In this document: positions 1 through 8,168 of the stretch, piece by piece | How the letters are laid out: each line of letters starts with the position of its first letter | Numbering within the stretch: position 1 is the stretch's first letter | DNA from: CAZRVH01 sp964624905 | Lineage (GTDB): Bacteria > Patescibacteriota > Gracilibacteria > Peribacterales > Peribacteraceae | Assembly (NCBI GenBank): GCA_964624905.1 | Contig: CAZUYK010000008.1 | Coordinates: forward strand, 1-64,000 | Reading direction: 5' to 3' | DNA: 64,000 nt | Position numbers and translations under genes: made by a program | Notes under the pieces: model-generated | The model's database searches: none | What the model was told of the DNA's origin: nothing | The model's input: the letters and a program-made list of their open reading frames with translations, nothing else

Positions 1-128
1 CGGGAGACAACGTGAAGTTCTCCGTCCAGCTCGGAGCCCCGGTGGCTCTCGAGGAAGGAACTCGCTTCGCTATCCGCGAAGGAGGACGCACGGTCGGATC
101 CGGCGTCGTTACCAAGATCATCAAATAA
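1..128 (+). CDS. tuf: Elongation factor Tu, C-terminal end (partial)
   Basis: The left edge cuts this gene. The readable frame begins at base 3 and gives about 41 residues ending in [20 protein letters not shown] before a TAA stop. This is the highly conserved last strand of domain 3 of EF-Tu, the GTPase that delivers aminoacyl-tRNA to the ribosome. It is followed by a hairpin terminator and then rpsJ, the tuf-rpsJ order found in many bacteria. Identification rests on the near-invariant C-terminal motif; the rest of the protein is not visible. Confidence 0.95.
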   Translation, partial: GDNVKFSVQLGAPVALEEGTRFAIREGGRTVGSGVVTKIIK

Positions 129-138
129 TTCCTGAAGC

Positions 139-174
139 GGGGGGTCCGAAAGGACCCCCTTTCTTCTCTTTTTA
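139..174 (+). terminator. Rho-independent terminator after tuf
   Basis: A GGGGTCC/GGACCCC stem with a GAAA tetraloop is followed by a T-rich tract (TTTCTTCTCTTTTT). It separates tuf from rpsJ, so rpsJ probably depends on read-through or its own promoter. Confidence 0.85.
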
Positions 175-204
175 TCCCCCTGCTCTTTCTTCCCCCCTGG
201 CTCT

Positions 205-633
205 ATGAACGCTAAGACCACCAAAACCGACGAAACGAAAAAGAAGGCACCGGCCAAGAAGGCCGCCGCCGCGAAGTCCGACGTTCCCGAGCCCAAGGAG
301 GCGAAGAAGAAAAAGGACGACGGGGGTGTTTCCGGTATCCGCATCCGCCTCAGCGCCTTCGACCACCGCGTGTTGGACGAGGCCGCCGGCAAGATCATCG
401 ACACGGCCGAGCGCAGCGGAGCCGTCGTCCACGGACCGATCCCCTTGCCGACCAAGATCCGCAAGTTCACGGTGAACAAGTCGACGTTCGTCCACAAGAA
501 CGCGCGCGACCAGTTCGAGATGCGCACGCACCGCCGCCTCATCGACCTCACGGAGACGACGTTCAAGACCGTGGAATCGCTCCAGTCCCTCTCGCTTCCG
601 AGCGGAGTCGACATCGAGATCAAGATGAAGTAA
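205..633 (+). CDS. rpsJ: Ribosomal protein uS10 with lysine-rich N-terminal extension
   Basis: The product has 142 residues. Residues about 44-142 match uS10, a 30S head protein that also serves as NusE in antitermination ([43 protein letters not shown]). Residues 1-43 are an extension rich in Lys and Ala that bacterial S10 (about 102 residues) usually lacks; it is probably disordered and RNA-binding, which is inference. The gene is bounded by terminators on both sides and is not followed by rplC, so the usual S10 operon is broken here. The leader is pyrimidine-rich (CTTTCTTCCCCCCTGGCTCT) with no Shine-Dalgarno. Confidence 0.95.
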   Translation: MNAKTTKTDETKKKAPAKKAAAAKSDVPEPKEAKKKKDDGGVSGIRIRLSAFDHRVLDEAAGKIIDTAERSGAVVHGPIPLPTKIRKFTVNKSTFVHKNARDQFEMRTHRRLIDLTETTFKTVESLQSLSLPSGVDIEIKMK

Positions 634-659
634 TCCCCTCTTACGATCGATTGAGAAAG

Positions 660-685
660 ACGCGTCCGCAAGGGCGCGTTTTTTG
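660..685 (+). terminator. Rho-independent terminator after rpsJ
   Basis: CGCGTCC and GGGCGCG pair around a GCAA tetraloop (661-678) and are followed by six T residues. Confidence 0.85.
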
Positions 686-722
686 ATTTGCGCTGGGGGT
701 GGCATCGGCGTAATAATCCACC

Positions 723-1742
723 ATGGTTACCAACAATAGACAGACGCTGGAACTCGCGGAACTGCACTTCCACCTCGGCCAATCGGTGGAGCCGCATATT
801 TTGTGGTCCATCGCCCACGAACAGGGCATCAAACTCCCCTCCAAGGACTATTGGGAGTTCTTCGACATGGTGACGCTGAATAAGGAAATAGTCACCTGGG
901 AGGATTACCACAGCCTGTTCCACCTTACCGAACTGGTGCAGAGTTCGCCTGTCGCGATGGAGCAGACCGTGTACCATGTCATTTCGGGCGCGTACCGCGC
1001 GAACAACGTGACGCTGCAGGAGCCTGGGTTCAATCCCGTGTTCCGGAACCGCGAGGGAGAACGCGACCTGGACCAAATCATCCTGGCGGCGCTGCGCGGC
1101 ATGGAACGGGCACTCGCGGAATTCCCCCGGATCCGTGCGGGCATCATGCTCATGCTGGACCGCAGGCTTCCGCTTGAACTGAACGAAGTCATCGTCAAGA
1201 AGGCGGTCAAATACCGCTCCAGGGGCATCGTCGGCATCGATATCGCCGGCCCCATGCCCAAGGACGGCTCCTTCCGCTACGAGGAGTACGTCCCGCTCTA
1301 CGAACATGCGCGGGCGAACGGACTCAAGACGACGGTACATACGGGCGAGGACGGCACAGCGGAGGACATGCGCCATGTCATCGACACCCTTCCCCTGGAC
1401 CGCTTGAACCACGGGTTCCGTGCCTACACCGACCCGGCACTCATGGAAACGGTTGCGAAGAAGAACCTGACGATGTGCCTCTGCCCGACCTCGAACATGA
1501 GCGTGGGATTCATCCGCGACGGCGCGCACCTGAAGGAAGTCATCCAAGCGCTGTGGAACGCCGGCGTGAAGTTCTGCGTGAACACGGACAACCCATCCAT
1601 GCTCCGCACGAACATGACGAAGGAAATAGACTTGCTGCGGAAGCACGGTTGCCTCACCGAGGAACAGATACTCCAAACGGTACGCTGGGCGTTCGAAGCA
1701 AGTTTCATTCCCACGCAGGCGGGGGAAAACCTGTATCTTTAA
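723..1742 (+). CDS. add: Adenosine deaminase family protein
   Basis: This 339-residue protein is a metal-dependent TIM-barrel deaminase, expected to convert adenosine to inosine in purine salvage in the cytoplasm. Visible family residues: metal ligands H15xH17 near the N-terminus, HTGE at 206-209 (metal His and catalytic Glu), NHG with H230, CPTSN at 254-258, and D289 in NTDN. The first motif reads ELHFHLGQ where classical ADA has ELHxHLDG, and NTDN replaces NTDD, so substrate choice may differ (for example adenine or a modified nucleoside). The gene converges on the next one, overlapping it by 4 bases at the stop codons. Confidence 0.85.
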   Translation: MVTNNRQTLELAELHFHLGQSVEPHILWSIAHEQGIKLPSKDYWEFFDMVTLNKEIVTWEDYHSLFHLTELVQSSPVAMEQTVYHVISGAYRANNVTLQEPGFNPVFRNREGERDLDQIILAALRGMERALAEFPRIRAGIMLMLDRRLPLELNEVIVKKAVKYRSRGIVGIDIAGPMPKDGSFRYEEYVPLYEHARANGLKTTVHTGEDGTAEDMRHVIDTLPLDRLNHGFRAYTDPALMETVAKKNLTMCLCPTSNMSVGFIRDGAHLKEVIQALWNAGVKFCVNTDNPSMLRTNMTKEIDLLRKHGCLTEEQILQTVRWAFEASFIPTQAGENLYL

Positions 1743-2068
1743 AATTTCTTCCTGCCCTGGAATTTCACGACGAACCCCTTCTCGAATCCGCCCTTTTCCT
1801 TCAATTTGTGCTTCTTGGCGCGCATCACTTCGTCCATCGTGATGCCGTGTAGCGCGCAATACGCTTCCACCGTCTCCAGCACGTCCGCCGACTCCTCGAT
1901 GATCTTTTCGCGCTTGCGAGCCCGCATGAGCTCGTCCACTTCTTCCCAAACCTTTCGACGCAACAAAGATGCGATCTCTCGGCCGCGGACGACGCGGAAA
2001 TCCGGCTCGCTGCCAGACTCCTGCATGATCAGCGGAATGCCGTCGCGTACGAGCTTTTCAAAAGGCAT
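1739..2068 (-). CDS. MazG/PRA-PH-like nucleotide pyrophosphohydrolase
   Basis: The protein has 109 residues from the ATG at 2068; this start puts the conserved KLVRDGIP motif at the N-terminus. The KLVRD-IP opening, the EEVDEL helix and the EESADVLE helix are typical of all-alpha NTP pyrophosphohydrolases of the phosphoribosyl-ATP pyrophosphohydrolase/MazG type, whose acidic residues bind Mg. No histidine-synthesis neighbours are present, so a house-cleaning role on non-canonical nucleotides is more likely than HisE; this is inference. The upstream AT-rich strip (2075-2130) could hold its promoter. Confidence 0.75.
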   Translation of the reverse strand: MPFEKLVRDGIPLIMQESGSEPDFRVVRGREIASLLRRKVWEEVDELMRARKREKIIEESADVLETVEAYCALHGITMDEVMRAKKHKLKEKGGFEKGFVVKFQGRKKF

Positions 2069-2189
2069 GGTTTGAGTATACTCCCCTATTTGTATAAACT
2101 TTTTATACAATTTAAATGGCTTTCCAAAGGGCAAAACAGAGAAAGACAAAAATAATAGACAAGGCGACTCATCAGGCTAAAATTTCCAC

Positions 2190-2396
2190 ATGGAAAGAGC
2201 TGAATCCATCGGCCTCTCGGCGCATGCCATCGACCTTGTACAACTGGGCAACTTGGAGAAAAGATTTTACGCGCACAAAGGACACCTATCCCCCGATGAG
2301 CTAGAGGAGCTGAAAGCGATCCGAAACAGCATCGAAAGCCGAGGCATCAAAGTACGCTCCTTCCTGCGGTACAATATTGAGGAAGACTCGAATTAA
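2190..2396 (+). CDS. Small hypothetical protein
   Basis: This 68-residue frame is mixed-charge and helical, with a segment LSPDELEELKAIRNSIESRG. It resembles no family I can name and has no signal peptide or metal motif. It lies between divergent and convergent neighbours, its stop is 2 bases from the convergent rnc stop, and no Shine-Dalgarno is visible. Amino-acid composition is plausible for a real protein, but translation is unproven. Confidence 0.5.
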   Translation: MERAESIGLSAHAIDLVQLGNLEKRFYAHKGHLSPDELEELKAIRNSIESRGIKVRSFLRYNIEEDSN

Positions 2397-2398
2397 TA

Positions 2399-3088
2399 TT
2401 ACTTCCAGCCTTTTGCCTTGAGCCCTTCTTTCGCGGCCGCCTGTTCGGCGCGCTGCTTGCTGAGGCCCTGCCCCTCGGCGACTTTCTCCTCGCCGATGTA
2501 CACTGCGCAGGTGAAATGTTTCTGGTGGTCGGGTCCGACCGCATCCACGGTCTCGTAGTGCGGGGTGATGCCGTGCTTCTCCTGCGCCATCTCCTGGAAG
2601 ATGCTTTTCTCGTCGCGGTCCTTGCCTTGAGCGAGCAGCGTCTCGAGTCTCTTCAGGATGTAGTTGTGGCAGAAGGCCTGCGCTTCCTCGAATCCCCTGT
2701 CCAGGAAAATGGCTCCGATAAGGGCTTCCAACGCATTCGCCAGGTTGGACGTACGGTCGCGTCCCCCGCTGGATTCCTCACCGCGGCTGAGTTGCAGATA
2801 GTCGCCCAGCTTAATCTCGCGCGCGACGGCGGCCAAATGCTCGCGCTGCACCAGTGCGGACCTCCAGTTCGTCAATTCGCCTTCCGGTTTGTCGGAGAGG
2901 TGGTACAGGTATTCCGTCGCGGCCAACTCCAACACCGCATCCCCGAGGAATTCGAGGCGCTCGTTGTGACCGCTCTTCTTGCTATCGCGCACGGCGCTTC
3001 GGTGCGTCAAAGATTGGACGAGAAGATCTTTGTTGCGGAAGTGAAAGCCGATCGACTTCTCCAGTAGGACGAACGAGAGTGGCTGCAT
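2399..3088 (-). CDS. rnc: Ribonuclease III
   Basis: The protein is 229 residues, the usual length. An N-terminal RNase III domain carries the signature NERLEFLGDAVL (about 42-53) with its catalytic Glu and Asp, and the second acidic motif is ANALEALIGAIFLDRG. A C-terminal double-stranded RNA-binding domain (about 155-229) ends in the typical SKQRAEQAAAKEGL. It cleaves double-stranded RNA in rRNA maturation and mRNA turnover. It is the last gene of the rpmF-nusB-rnc cluster, with about 40 bases between it and nusB. Confidence 0.95.
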   Translation of the reverse strand: MQPLSFVLLEKSIGFHFRNKDLLVQSLTHRSAVRDSKKSGHNERLEFLGDAVLELAATEYLYHLSDKPEGELTNWRSALVQREHLAAVAREIKLGDYLQLSRGEESSGGRDRTSNLANALEALIGAIFLDRGFEEAQAFCHNYILKRLETLLAQGKDRDEKSIFQEMAQEKHGITPHYETVDAVGPDHQKHFTCAVYIGEEKVAEGQGLSKQRAEQAAAKEGLKAKGWK

Positions 3089-3125
3089 GGGTCGAGTATG
3101 AATGAGGCGAGTCGGTTTTTCCAGT

Positions 3126-3533
3126 TCAGGATTTGATACCTTCGGCGATGGCGTTCAAGACGCCGTTCACGAACTTACCGCTTTCCTCGCTGCCGAATTC
3201 CTTCGCGATCTCGATCGCCTCGTTCATGACGACCGCCGGAGGGGCGTCCTTGGCGCAAAGCAATTCGAAGCCGCCGACCAGGAGCACGCAGCGGGAAATG
3301 GGATCCATGCGCTCCAGCGTCCATTCGGGCGCGTGCGTCTGGATCTGCTCCCTGATGCTTTCCTCGTTCTCCAGGACGCCCTTCAGAAGGACTCCGGAAA
3401 ATTCCGCATCGACGTCACCGAGCTCGTTCTGGTTTAGGATAAGGGACTGGCTGATGTCGGAGGACGGGTGCTGCTCACGTTCAAAGAGAGCCTGCATGAC
3501 TGCGATACGCGAGAGGTGTCGTCGGCGTGCCAT
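3126..3533 (-). CDS. nusB: Transcription antitermination protein NusB
   Basis: From the ATG at 3533 the protein is 135 residues, the usual length, beginning MARRRHLSR followed by the typical VMQALFE helix. The conserved middle (DPISRCVLLVGGFELL) and C-terminal segments (PAVVMNEAIEIAKEFG, then KFVNGVLNAI) match the all-helical NusB fold. NusB binds S10/NusE on boxA RNA in rRNA antitermination. It lies between rpmF and rnc, an all-RNA-metabolism cluster. An in-frame upstream extension to 3605 exists but is not conserved. Confidence 0.93.
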   Translation of the reverse strand: MARRRHLSRIAVMQALFEREQHPSSDISQSLILNQNELGDVDAEFSGVLLKGVLENEESIREQIQTHAPEWTLERMDPISRCVLLVGGFELLCAKDAPPAVVMNEAIEIAKEFGSEESGKFVNGVLNAIAEGIKS

Positions 3534-3624
3534 GGGAAGGTGGGGTGAAGCGCATGAAGCGCAAATGATCGGTGAAACGATAGACGTTTGGTCCCGCCCG
3601 CGCAAATGAATGCGGAGTCGGGGC

Positions 3625-3810
3625 TTACGCCTTGATCCTCGTGATTCCCTTCAGAGCCTTGTCAGCCTTGCCCTTCGGCTCGGCCGGAATGGCGTACGGA
3701 GACTGCTGGAGGTTCGTCAGACGCTTCACCTCCATGGATACGAAGTGTGAGTGCTGGAGCCGGGTAGCGCGCTTTGCGCGTCGCTTTTTGGGGGTGGGGC
3801 GCTTTGCCAT
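3625..3810 (-). CDS. rpmF: Ribosomal protein bL32
   Basis: This 61-residue basic protein begins MAKRPTPKKRRAKRATR, matching the N-terminal pattern of bL32 (M-A-x-P-K-R/K-x-x-S/K-K-R-R-x-x-R-R). The usual Cys pairs of zinc-binding L32 are absent, so this is the zinc-independent form. It is the first gene of the cluster that continues with nusB and rnc. The C-terminal half is diverged, so the call rests on the N-terminus, size and context. Confidence 0.8.
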   Translation of the reverse strand: MAKRPTPKKRRAKRATRLQHSHFVSMEVKRLTNLQQSPYAIPAEPKGKADKALKGITRIKA

Positions 3811-3870
3811 AAGTGCGTGTAGGGTACTGACGCGAAGAACGTCTGTAAAGGGCTATTTTAGGCCTTTCTA

Positions 3871-4563
3871 TTACCTCCGTTCGCCCGATAGGGCGGTCAT
3901 AAAGCGGAGGATGTACAGGAACAGGTTGAAGATGTCCAAATACAGGCTAAGGGCCAGCATAAAGGGATTCGCTCCAAGCCTGGCCTGCTCCTGGATGCGC
4001 TGCAGGTCGAAAGCCGTGAAAAAGGCGAAGACGGCGACGCCGGCTCCGGAGATGAAGAGTTCTGCAGCGGGGGTGCGCAAAGCCGGTACGAAGAGCTGCA
4101 GGATACCCAATGCGATGAGTCCGAGGACCGCGAAGAAAAGCCCGCGCCCAAACACTCCGAGGTTCCAGGACGTCGTGCGCGCGAAGACCGCGGCAGCCAA
4201 CCCCATGAAGACGGTGGCGGCAAGCGCATTGAAGAGGATTGCCGGACCGTTAACATATGATGTCAGCAATAGAAGGAGGTACGACGTGATGGTGATGCCG
4301 CTGATGACGGGGAAAACGCCGAAAAGAACGATATTGAGCGGCGATTTATCCATCCAAAGACGCGATGTGAAAATGATCGCCAATTCGACGATCAGAAACA
4401 GGATGTGCATACCGCCCGTCAAAAGAACAGACGCATATGCCATGCCTAGATAGACTCCGACGACCGTCAAAGCCATCGCGATGGAGAATAGACCGTAAAC
4501 CGATGATTCCGTGGATGCGGACAAAGCCAAAGGACGGCTGCCCGAGGTGGAGAATTGTTGCAT
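3871..4563 (-). CDS. Bax inhibitor-1 family membrane protein
   Basis: From the ATG at 4563 the protein is 230 residues with about seven hydrophobic helices. The pattern of the BI-1/YccA family is visible: a first helix after a polar N-terminus, short loops, and the C-terminal LSLYLDIFNLFLYILRFM segment followed by a charged tail. Family members act as membrane pH-sensitive ion or calcium leak proteins, or as protease regulators. The gene is divergent from the pilin-like pair at 4669; the 105-base gap would hold both promoters. Confidence 0.85.
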   Translation of the reverse strand: MQQFSTSGSRPLALSASTESSVYGLFSIAMALTVVGVYLGMAYASVLLTGGMHILFLIVELAIIFTSRLWMDKSPLNIVLFGVFPVISGITITSYLLLLLTSYVNGPAILFNALAATVFMGLAAAVFARTTSWNLGVFGRGLFFAVLGLIALGILQLFVPALRTPAAELFISGAGVAVFAFFTAFDLQRIQEQARLGANPFMLALSLYLDIFNLFLYILRFMTALSGERR

Positions 4564-4668
4564 GCTTAAAGTGTAGGCATTCCCGTCGTAAAGGCAAGAA
4601 TCTTGGCTTCTTTTTGCCAAAAGGCAGGATTGTCCGAGAAGCCGTTTTCTGCTATAATTATCTGATTT

Positions 4669-5490
4669 ATGCGATTGACCAAATTCCTGCCGGCGATGCT
4701 CCTGGGAGCCTTCATTTTGGCGCTTCCGGATATCGCAGCGATGCAAGCACCCAGTCCCTGCAGCGTCATCCCCAGTCTTCCATGCAACGGAGGTGGATCA
4801 AGCGGACTTTCCTCAACGATCGTGGGCATGGTGTTCTCGGGAACGGCCAAAAACATATTCGGAGCATTCCTCGCGCTATATTTCTTCATCTACGGCGCAC
4901 GACTGATCCTTCTGGGCGAGAAGGGCGACATCATCGATGAAACAAAAAGCGCCTACGCGTACGGTATCACGGGATCCGCGATCTATATCTTCGCGAACGC
5001 CCTCATTGCGTCCGCGGTGCGCGGCCCGAACGTCGCGCCGGTGCAAGGCGCGTTGGAAGGCATCATCGGGTTTGCAAACATAATCATCGGATCGCTCATC
5101 CTGGTCACGATCACCTACCAGGCATTCAGGATCATCCTGAAGCGCGGTGACGAAGGCGCATTCGACGACCTGCGCAAGCGCATCGTCTTCCTCATGACCG
5201 GTATCGTGGTTTGGGCATTGGCCAACGTCATCGTGGCAGCCGCGATGCCCGGTAACGGTACGACCCGCTTCATCGTGGAAATCGCGGGACTGACGCGCTA
5301 CCTGCTCCAGATCATCGGGGCGCTGGCAGTGCTCACGTTCATCTTCGCCGGATTCCTGTACATCATCTCGGTGGACGAGGGGCAAAAGGACCGTGCGAAA
5401 AAGGCGATGAAGAATACTATCATCGCGTTAGTCGTCGTCGTGTTTGCCTACGTCATCGTCCAGTTCGCCGCGAACGCATTCGTCTTATGA
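4669..5490 (+). CDS. TrbC/VirB2-like (pilin-like) multi-pass membrane protein
   Basis: The 273-residue protein starts with a signal-peptide-like segment (RLTKFLPAMLLGAFILALP) and then a Cys-containing stretch (PSPCSVIPSLPCNGG). At least six hydrophobic helices follow. The C-terminal unit, a glycine-containing helix (IFAGFLYIISV), a short charged loop (DEGQKDRAKKAMKNT) and a long hydrophobic helix, is the organisation of TrbC/VirB2-type pilin proteins found in CPR genomes. The same helix-loop-helix appears earlier in the chain, suggesting internal duplication. The stop overlaps the next gene by ATGA, so the two are translationally coupled. A role in a secretion or pilus-like envelope complex is inference. 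Confidence 0.6.
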   Translation: MRLTKFLPAMLLGAFILALPDIAAMQAPSPCSVIPSLPCNGGGSSGLSSTIVGMVFSGTAKNIFGAFLALYFFIYGARLILLGEKGDIIDETKSAYAYGITGSAIYIFANALIASAVRGPNVAPVQGALEGIIGFANIIIGSLILVTITYQAFRIILKRGDEGAFDDLRKRIVFLMTGIVVWALANVIVAAAMPGNGTTRFIVEIAGLTRYLLQIIGALAVLTFIFAGFLYIISVDEGQKDRAKKAMKNTIIALVVVVFAYVIVQFAANAFVL

Positions 5491-6308
5491 TCACAAACGC
5501 ACTCATCTCCGGCATCTCTTGGCTGCTCGGCGCCGAGACGGCCCACGCGCAGGTATCCAACATCATCACCGGTCTTGCTGGTGAGAACGGAGGCGCTGCG
5601 GCGGTGGATATCATCAACACCATCCATACGGCAGGCCGCTCGCTGGTGGTTGTCGTGTCGGTGCTCATGCTTATCCGTGCGGCGGCGAAAATGGTGGGCA
5701 GCGTCTCCGAAGACAAAATGGAGGAAGGACGCAGGTCCGTCACCACGACGATCGCGGGCATCATCCTCATTAACCTGACGTACGCCCTTGTTGCCGCCTT
5801 CTGGGGCGGTGGAGATCAAAACATCCTATCCGGAGCCAACGACGTAAACCAACAGATCGTCGGACTCATCCGTTGGGCGCAGGTGCTTGTGGGCATCCTG
5901 GCCGTCGCGATGATCGTGGTGAGCGCATTCAAGGTGATGGCGTCGTTCGGAAAGGAAGACGCGGGCGAGGAAATGAAACGCGCGGTCTTCGGAGTCATCG
6001 TCGGCGTATTCATGATCGCCTTCGATACGGTCATCGTCAATGCACTTGGCGGAGGCGGCCCCGGTTCCAACGCGACGCCGGAACCGCTGATCACGATCGT
6101 GATGAACTCGGTGCGCAATCTCATGATGTACCTGGCGCTGCTCGCGGTGGTCATGATCATCTACGCGGGCATCATGATGATCATCAACGTTGGAAGCGAC
6201 GAGCAGTACGAGAAGTCCAAGGGCCTCATCGTCCGCGTGCTGATCGGACTGACCATCATCCTGTTCAGCTACTTCATCGTAGACTTCGTCCTCGGGGCCA
6301 TCCTGTAA
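5487..6308 (+). CDS. TrbC/VirB2-like (pilin-like) membrane protein, second copy
   Basis: This protein is also 273 residues and starts with a signal peptide whose cleavage site is probably AHA-Q near residue 21. It has paired helices separated by charged loops (GSVSEDKMEEGRRSVTTT, FGKEDAGEEMKRAV, GSDEQYEKSKGL), three repeats of the TrbC/VirB2-like hairpin. It is a paralogue of the preceding protein, to which it is coupled by a 4-base overlap. No ATPase or other secretion genes are adjacent in the window, so function beyond the envelope location is unknown. Confidence 0.6.
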   Translation: MITNALISGISWLLGAETAHAQVSNIITGLAGENGGAAAVDIINTIHTAGRSLVVVVSVLMLIRAAAKMVGSVSEDKMEEGRRSVTTTIAGIILINLTYALVAAFWGGGDQNILSGANDVNQQIVGLIRWAQVLVGILAVAMIVVSAFKVMASFGKEDAGEEMKRAVFGVIVGVFMIAFDTVIVNALGGGGPGSNATPEPLITIVMNSVRNLMMYLALLAVVMIIYAGIMMIINVGSDEQYEKSKGLIVRVLIGLTIILFSYFIVDFVLGAIL

Positions 6309-6383
6309 TAGGACGCCCGCTCCATTGACAGGACAAGCCGGACACGGAACCATGACGGCGTATTTTCCGTTCCCCTTTTCCCA

Positions 6384-7778
6384 ATGCAGCAGTCCATCGA
6401 CCCACGCATCTTCCGAGCTTACGACATCCGCGGCCGCGCCGATACGCAGCTGAGCGATTACGCGTACAGGATGATCGGACAGGCATTCGGATCGGAGGTG
6501 CGCAAGCGCACGGGAAAGGAATCCCCCAGGATCTGCATCGGACGCGACGCGCGCACCCACAGCCCCGCGTTCGAACAGGCCGCCATCGAGGGATTGCTGG
6601 CATCCGGCTGCACCGTATTGCAGATCGGTGCGGTCCCCAGCCCCGTCAATTACTTCACCATCTGCGAGTTCGGACTGGACGCGGGAACCCACGTGACGGC
6701 GAGCCACAACCCGGGCCACGACAACGGCATCAAGTTCTGCCTGGCGGGAGCGGAATCCTTCGCGGGCGACGATATCCAGATCCTGCGCAAGAGAATTGAA
6801 GAGAACGACATGATGGAAGGAAAAGGAACGCTGGAGACGCTGGATGCGACGACGACGTACGTAAACAAGGTGACCGACATCTTCAAGGGCGTCGGCGAGG
6901 GGCTGACGGTCGCGGTGGACAGCGGCAACGGCATCGCCGGACCAATCAATACCGAGATCCTTCGCAAGGTCGGAGCCAACGTGATCGGACTCTATATCGA
7001 ACCCATGGGTGATTTCCCAAACCACCTTGCGGATCCGAGCAAGCACGAGACATTGAAGGATCTGCAAAAAGCCGTCATCGACAACAAGGCCGATATCGGC
7101 ATCGCGTACGACGGCGACGGGGACCGCGCCGGCTTCGTGGACGAGACGGGTACGGTACGCAATTCGGATCAGACTCTCCTCCTGCTCGCGGTGGATCATT
7201 TGAGCCGGCACCCAGGCGCATCGGTGATCCATACCGTCAGCGCTTCCGGCATCCTGCAAAGCGAAATCAAGGCACTCGGCGGCAAGCCCGTTATGTGCAA
7301 GGTAGGTCACTCCAACGTGGAACACGCGATGCATGACAATCATTCTCTGTTGGGCGGCGAGACATCCGGGCATCTGTTCTGCGGAGAGGATTACTACCAC
7401 TTCGACGATGCGTGCGTCGCATCGCTGCGCGTCCTTACGATCCTCAAGAACGGAGGCAAACCCTTCTCCGCCCACTTCGCGGCCTTCCCGAAGACCTACC
7501 AGATGCCGCCGCTTCGCCCCTACACGCCGGACGACGTGAAAGGGAAGATCGTCGCGGACAGCATCGAACACTTCAGCAAGAAATACCCGACGGAAACGAT
7601 GGACGGCGCGCGCATCGACTTCGGTGACAATGCCTGGGCAGGAATCCGCCAGAGCAATACGTCACCCTGCATCGACCTGTGCGTCGAAGCCCGCACGCCC
7701 GAGAAGCTGGAGGCGGTGAAAGCGGAGGTGATGGAGTTCCTGAAGGCGTATCCGGAGATCGATTGGAACAAGCACTGA
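6384..7778 (+). CDS. Phosphomannomutase/phosphoglucomutase
   Basis: The 464-residue protein has the four-domain alpha-D-phosphohexomutase layout. The phosphoserine loop TASHNP (S107) is followed by the metal-binding DGDGDR (243-248), the sugar-binding GGETSGH (about 321-327) and a C-terminal phosphate-binding SNTSPC segment. It interconverts hexose 1- and 6-phosphates, supplying mannose-1-P or glucose-1-P for surface polysaccharides. The N-terminus FRAYDIRG is typical of the bifunctional PMM/PGM (ManB/AlgC) group. The leader is pyrimidine-rich (TTCCGTTCCCCTTTTCCCA). The gene ends at a periodic inverted repeat. Confidence 0.92.
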   Translation: MQQSIDPRIFRAYDIRGRADTQLSDYAYRMIGQAFGSEVRKRTGKESPRICIGRDARTHSPAFEQAAIEGLLASGCTVLQIGAVPSPVNYFTICEFGLDAGTHVTASHNPGHDNGIKFCLAGAESFAGDDIQILRKRIEENDMMEGKGTLETLDATTTYVNKVTDIFKGVGEGLTVAVDSGNGIAGPINTEILRKVGANVIGLYIEPMGDFPNHLADPSKHETLKDLQKAVIDNKADIGIAYDGDGDRAGFVDETGTVRNSDQTLLLLAVDHLSRHPGASVIHTVSASGILQSEIKALGGKPVMCKVGHSNVEHAMHDNHSLLGGETSGHLFCGEDYYHFDDACVASLRVLTILKNGGKPFSAHFAAFPKTYQMPPLRPYTPDDVKGKIVADSIEHFSKKYPTETMDGARIDFGDNAWAGIRQSNTSPCIDLCVEARTPEKLEAVKAEVMEFLKAYPEIDWNKH

Positions 7779-7782
7779 TGCA

Positions 7783-7840
7783 GTAGAAAGTAGGTTTGTA
7801 GGCGGGTAGGCGTCCTACCTTCCTACTTTCCTAATATCCT
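7783..7840. repeat. 8-bp-periodic inverted repeat array (GTAG x4 then CCTA x4)
   Basis: Five bases after the mutase stop codon, GTAG recurs about every 8 bases four times (7783-7810) and is followed by CCTA every 8 bases (7813-7836). The two halves are imperfect reverse complements and can fold into a long hairpin. A T-rich strip (CTGTTTTTAT) follows, so it may terminate transcription. Confidence 0.7.
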
Positions 7841-7898
7841 CTGTTTTTATATGCCTTTAGCCTGCACCACCATTCTTTCCATGCTATACTGAAAGCCT

Positions 7899-8051
7899 AT
7901 GTGGCCCTTCAAGAAAAAGCCCAAGGAGAAGAAGAACATCGCGAAGCGCGTCATCGTGGGTATGGTGATCGGCGGTGCCATCACAACCATCGTTGGAAAA
8001 AAGCTCATGGAAAAGCATGAAGCCGAAGAGGAAGAGGAAAAATCCGAATAA
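7899..8051 (+). CDS. Small single-pass membrane protein (50 residues)
   Basis: The frame encodes 50 residues: a Lys-rich N-terminus (WPFKKKPKEKKN), one hydrophobic helix (IVGMVIGGAITTIVG) and an acidic tail (EAEEEEEKSE). The charge layout predicts a single inner-membrane helix. The DNA is preceded by a TATACT box (7885-7890), which fits a promoter -10 close to the start. I do not recognise a family. Confidence 0.6.
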   Translation: MWPFKKKPKEKKNIAKRVIVGMVIGGAITTIVGKKLMEKHEAEEEEEKSE

Positions 8052-8066
8052 ATTTTTTATTCATCC

Positions 8067-8098
8067 TCACCCCGACCCTCTCCTAGAAGGAGAGGGAG
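8067..8098. repeat. Short interspersed hairpin element
   Basis: CCCTCTCCT and AGGAGAGGG form a 9-bp perfect stem with a 3-base loop (8076-8096), preceded by TCACCCCGA. Sequences of this kind recur as extragenic elements in many bacterial genomes. It lies between the small membrane protein and the minus-strand RNA gene. Confidence 0.5.
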
Positions 8099-8135
8099 GC
8101 TAGGCATATTTCAGAGTTGTCTTTCATGCAGTATC

Positions 8136-8168
8136 AAAAAGGGTCCCGCAACGTTGTGTGCGAGACCC
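8136..8168 (-). terminator. Terminator of the structured RNA
   Basis: On the minus strand a GGGTC-x-CGCA / TGCG-x-GACCC stem (8141-8168) is followed directly by five T residues (8136-8140). Confidence 0.8.

Noticed and set aside
5826..7571. 581-codon open frame on the minus strand
   Set aside because: It is antisense to the pilin-like protein and the phosphohexomutase, whose motifs are intact.
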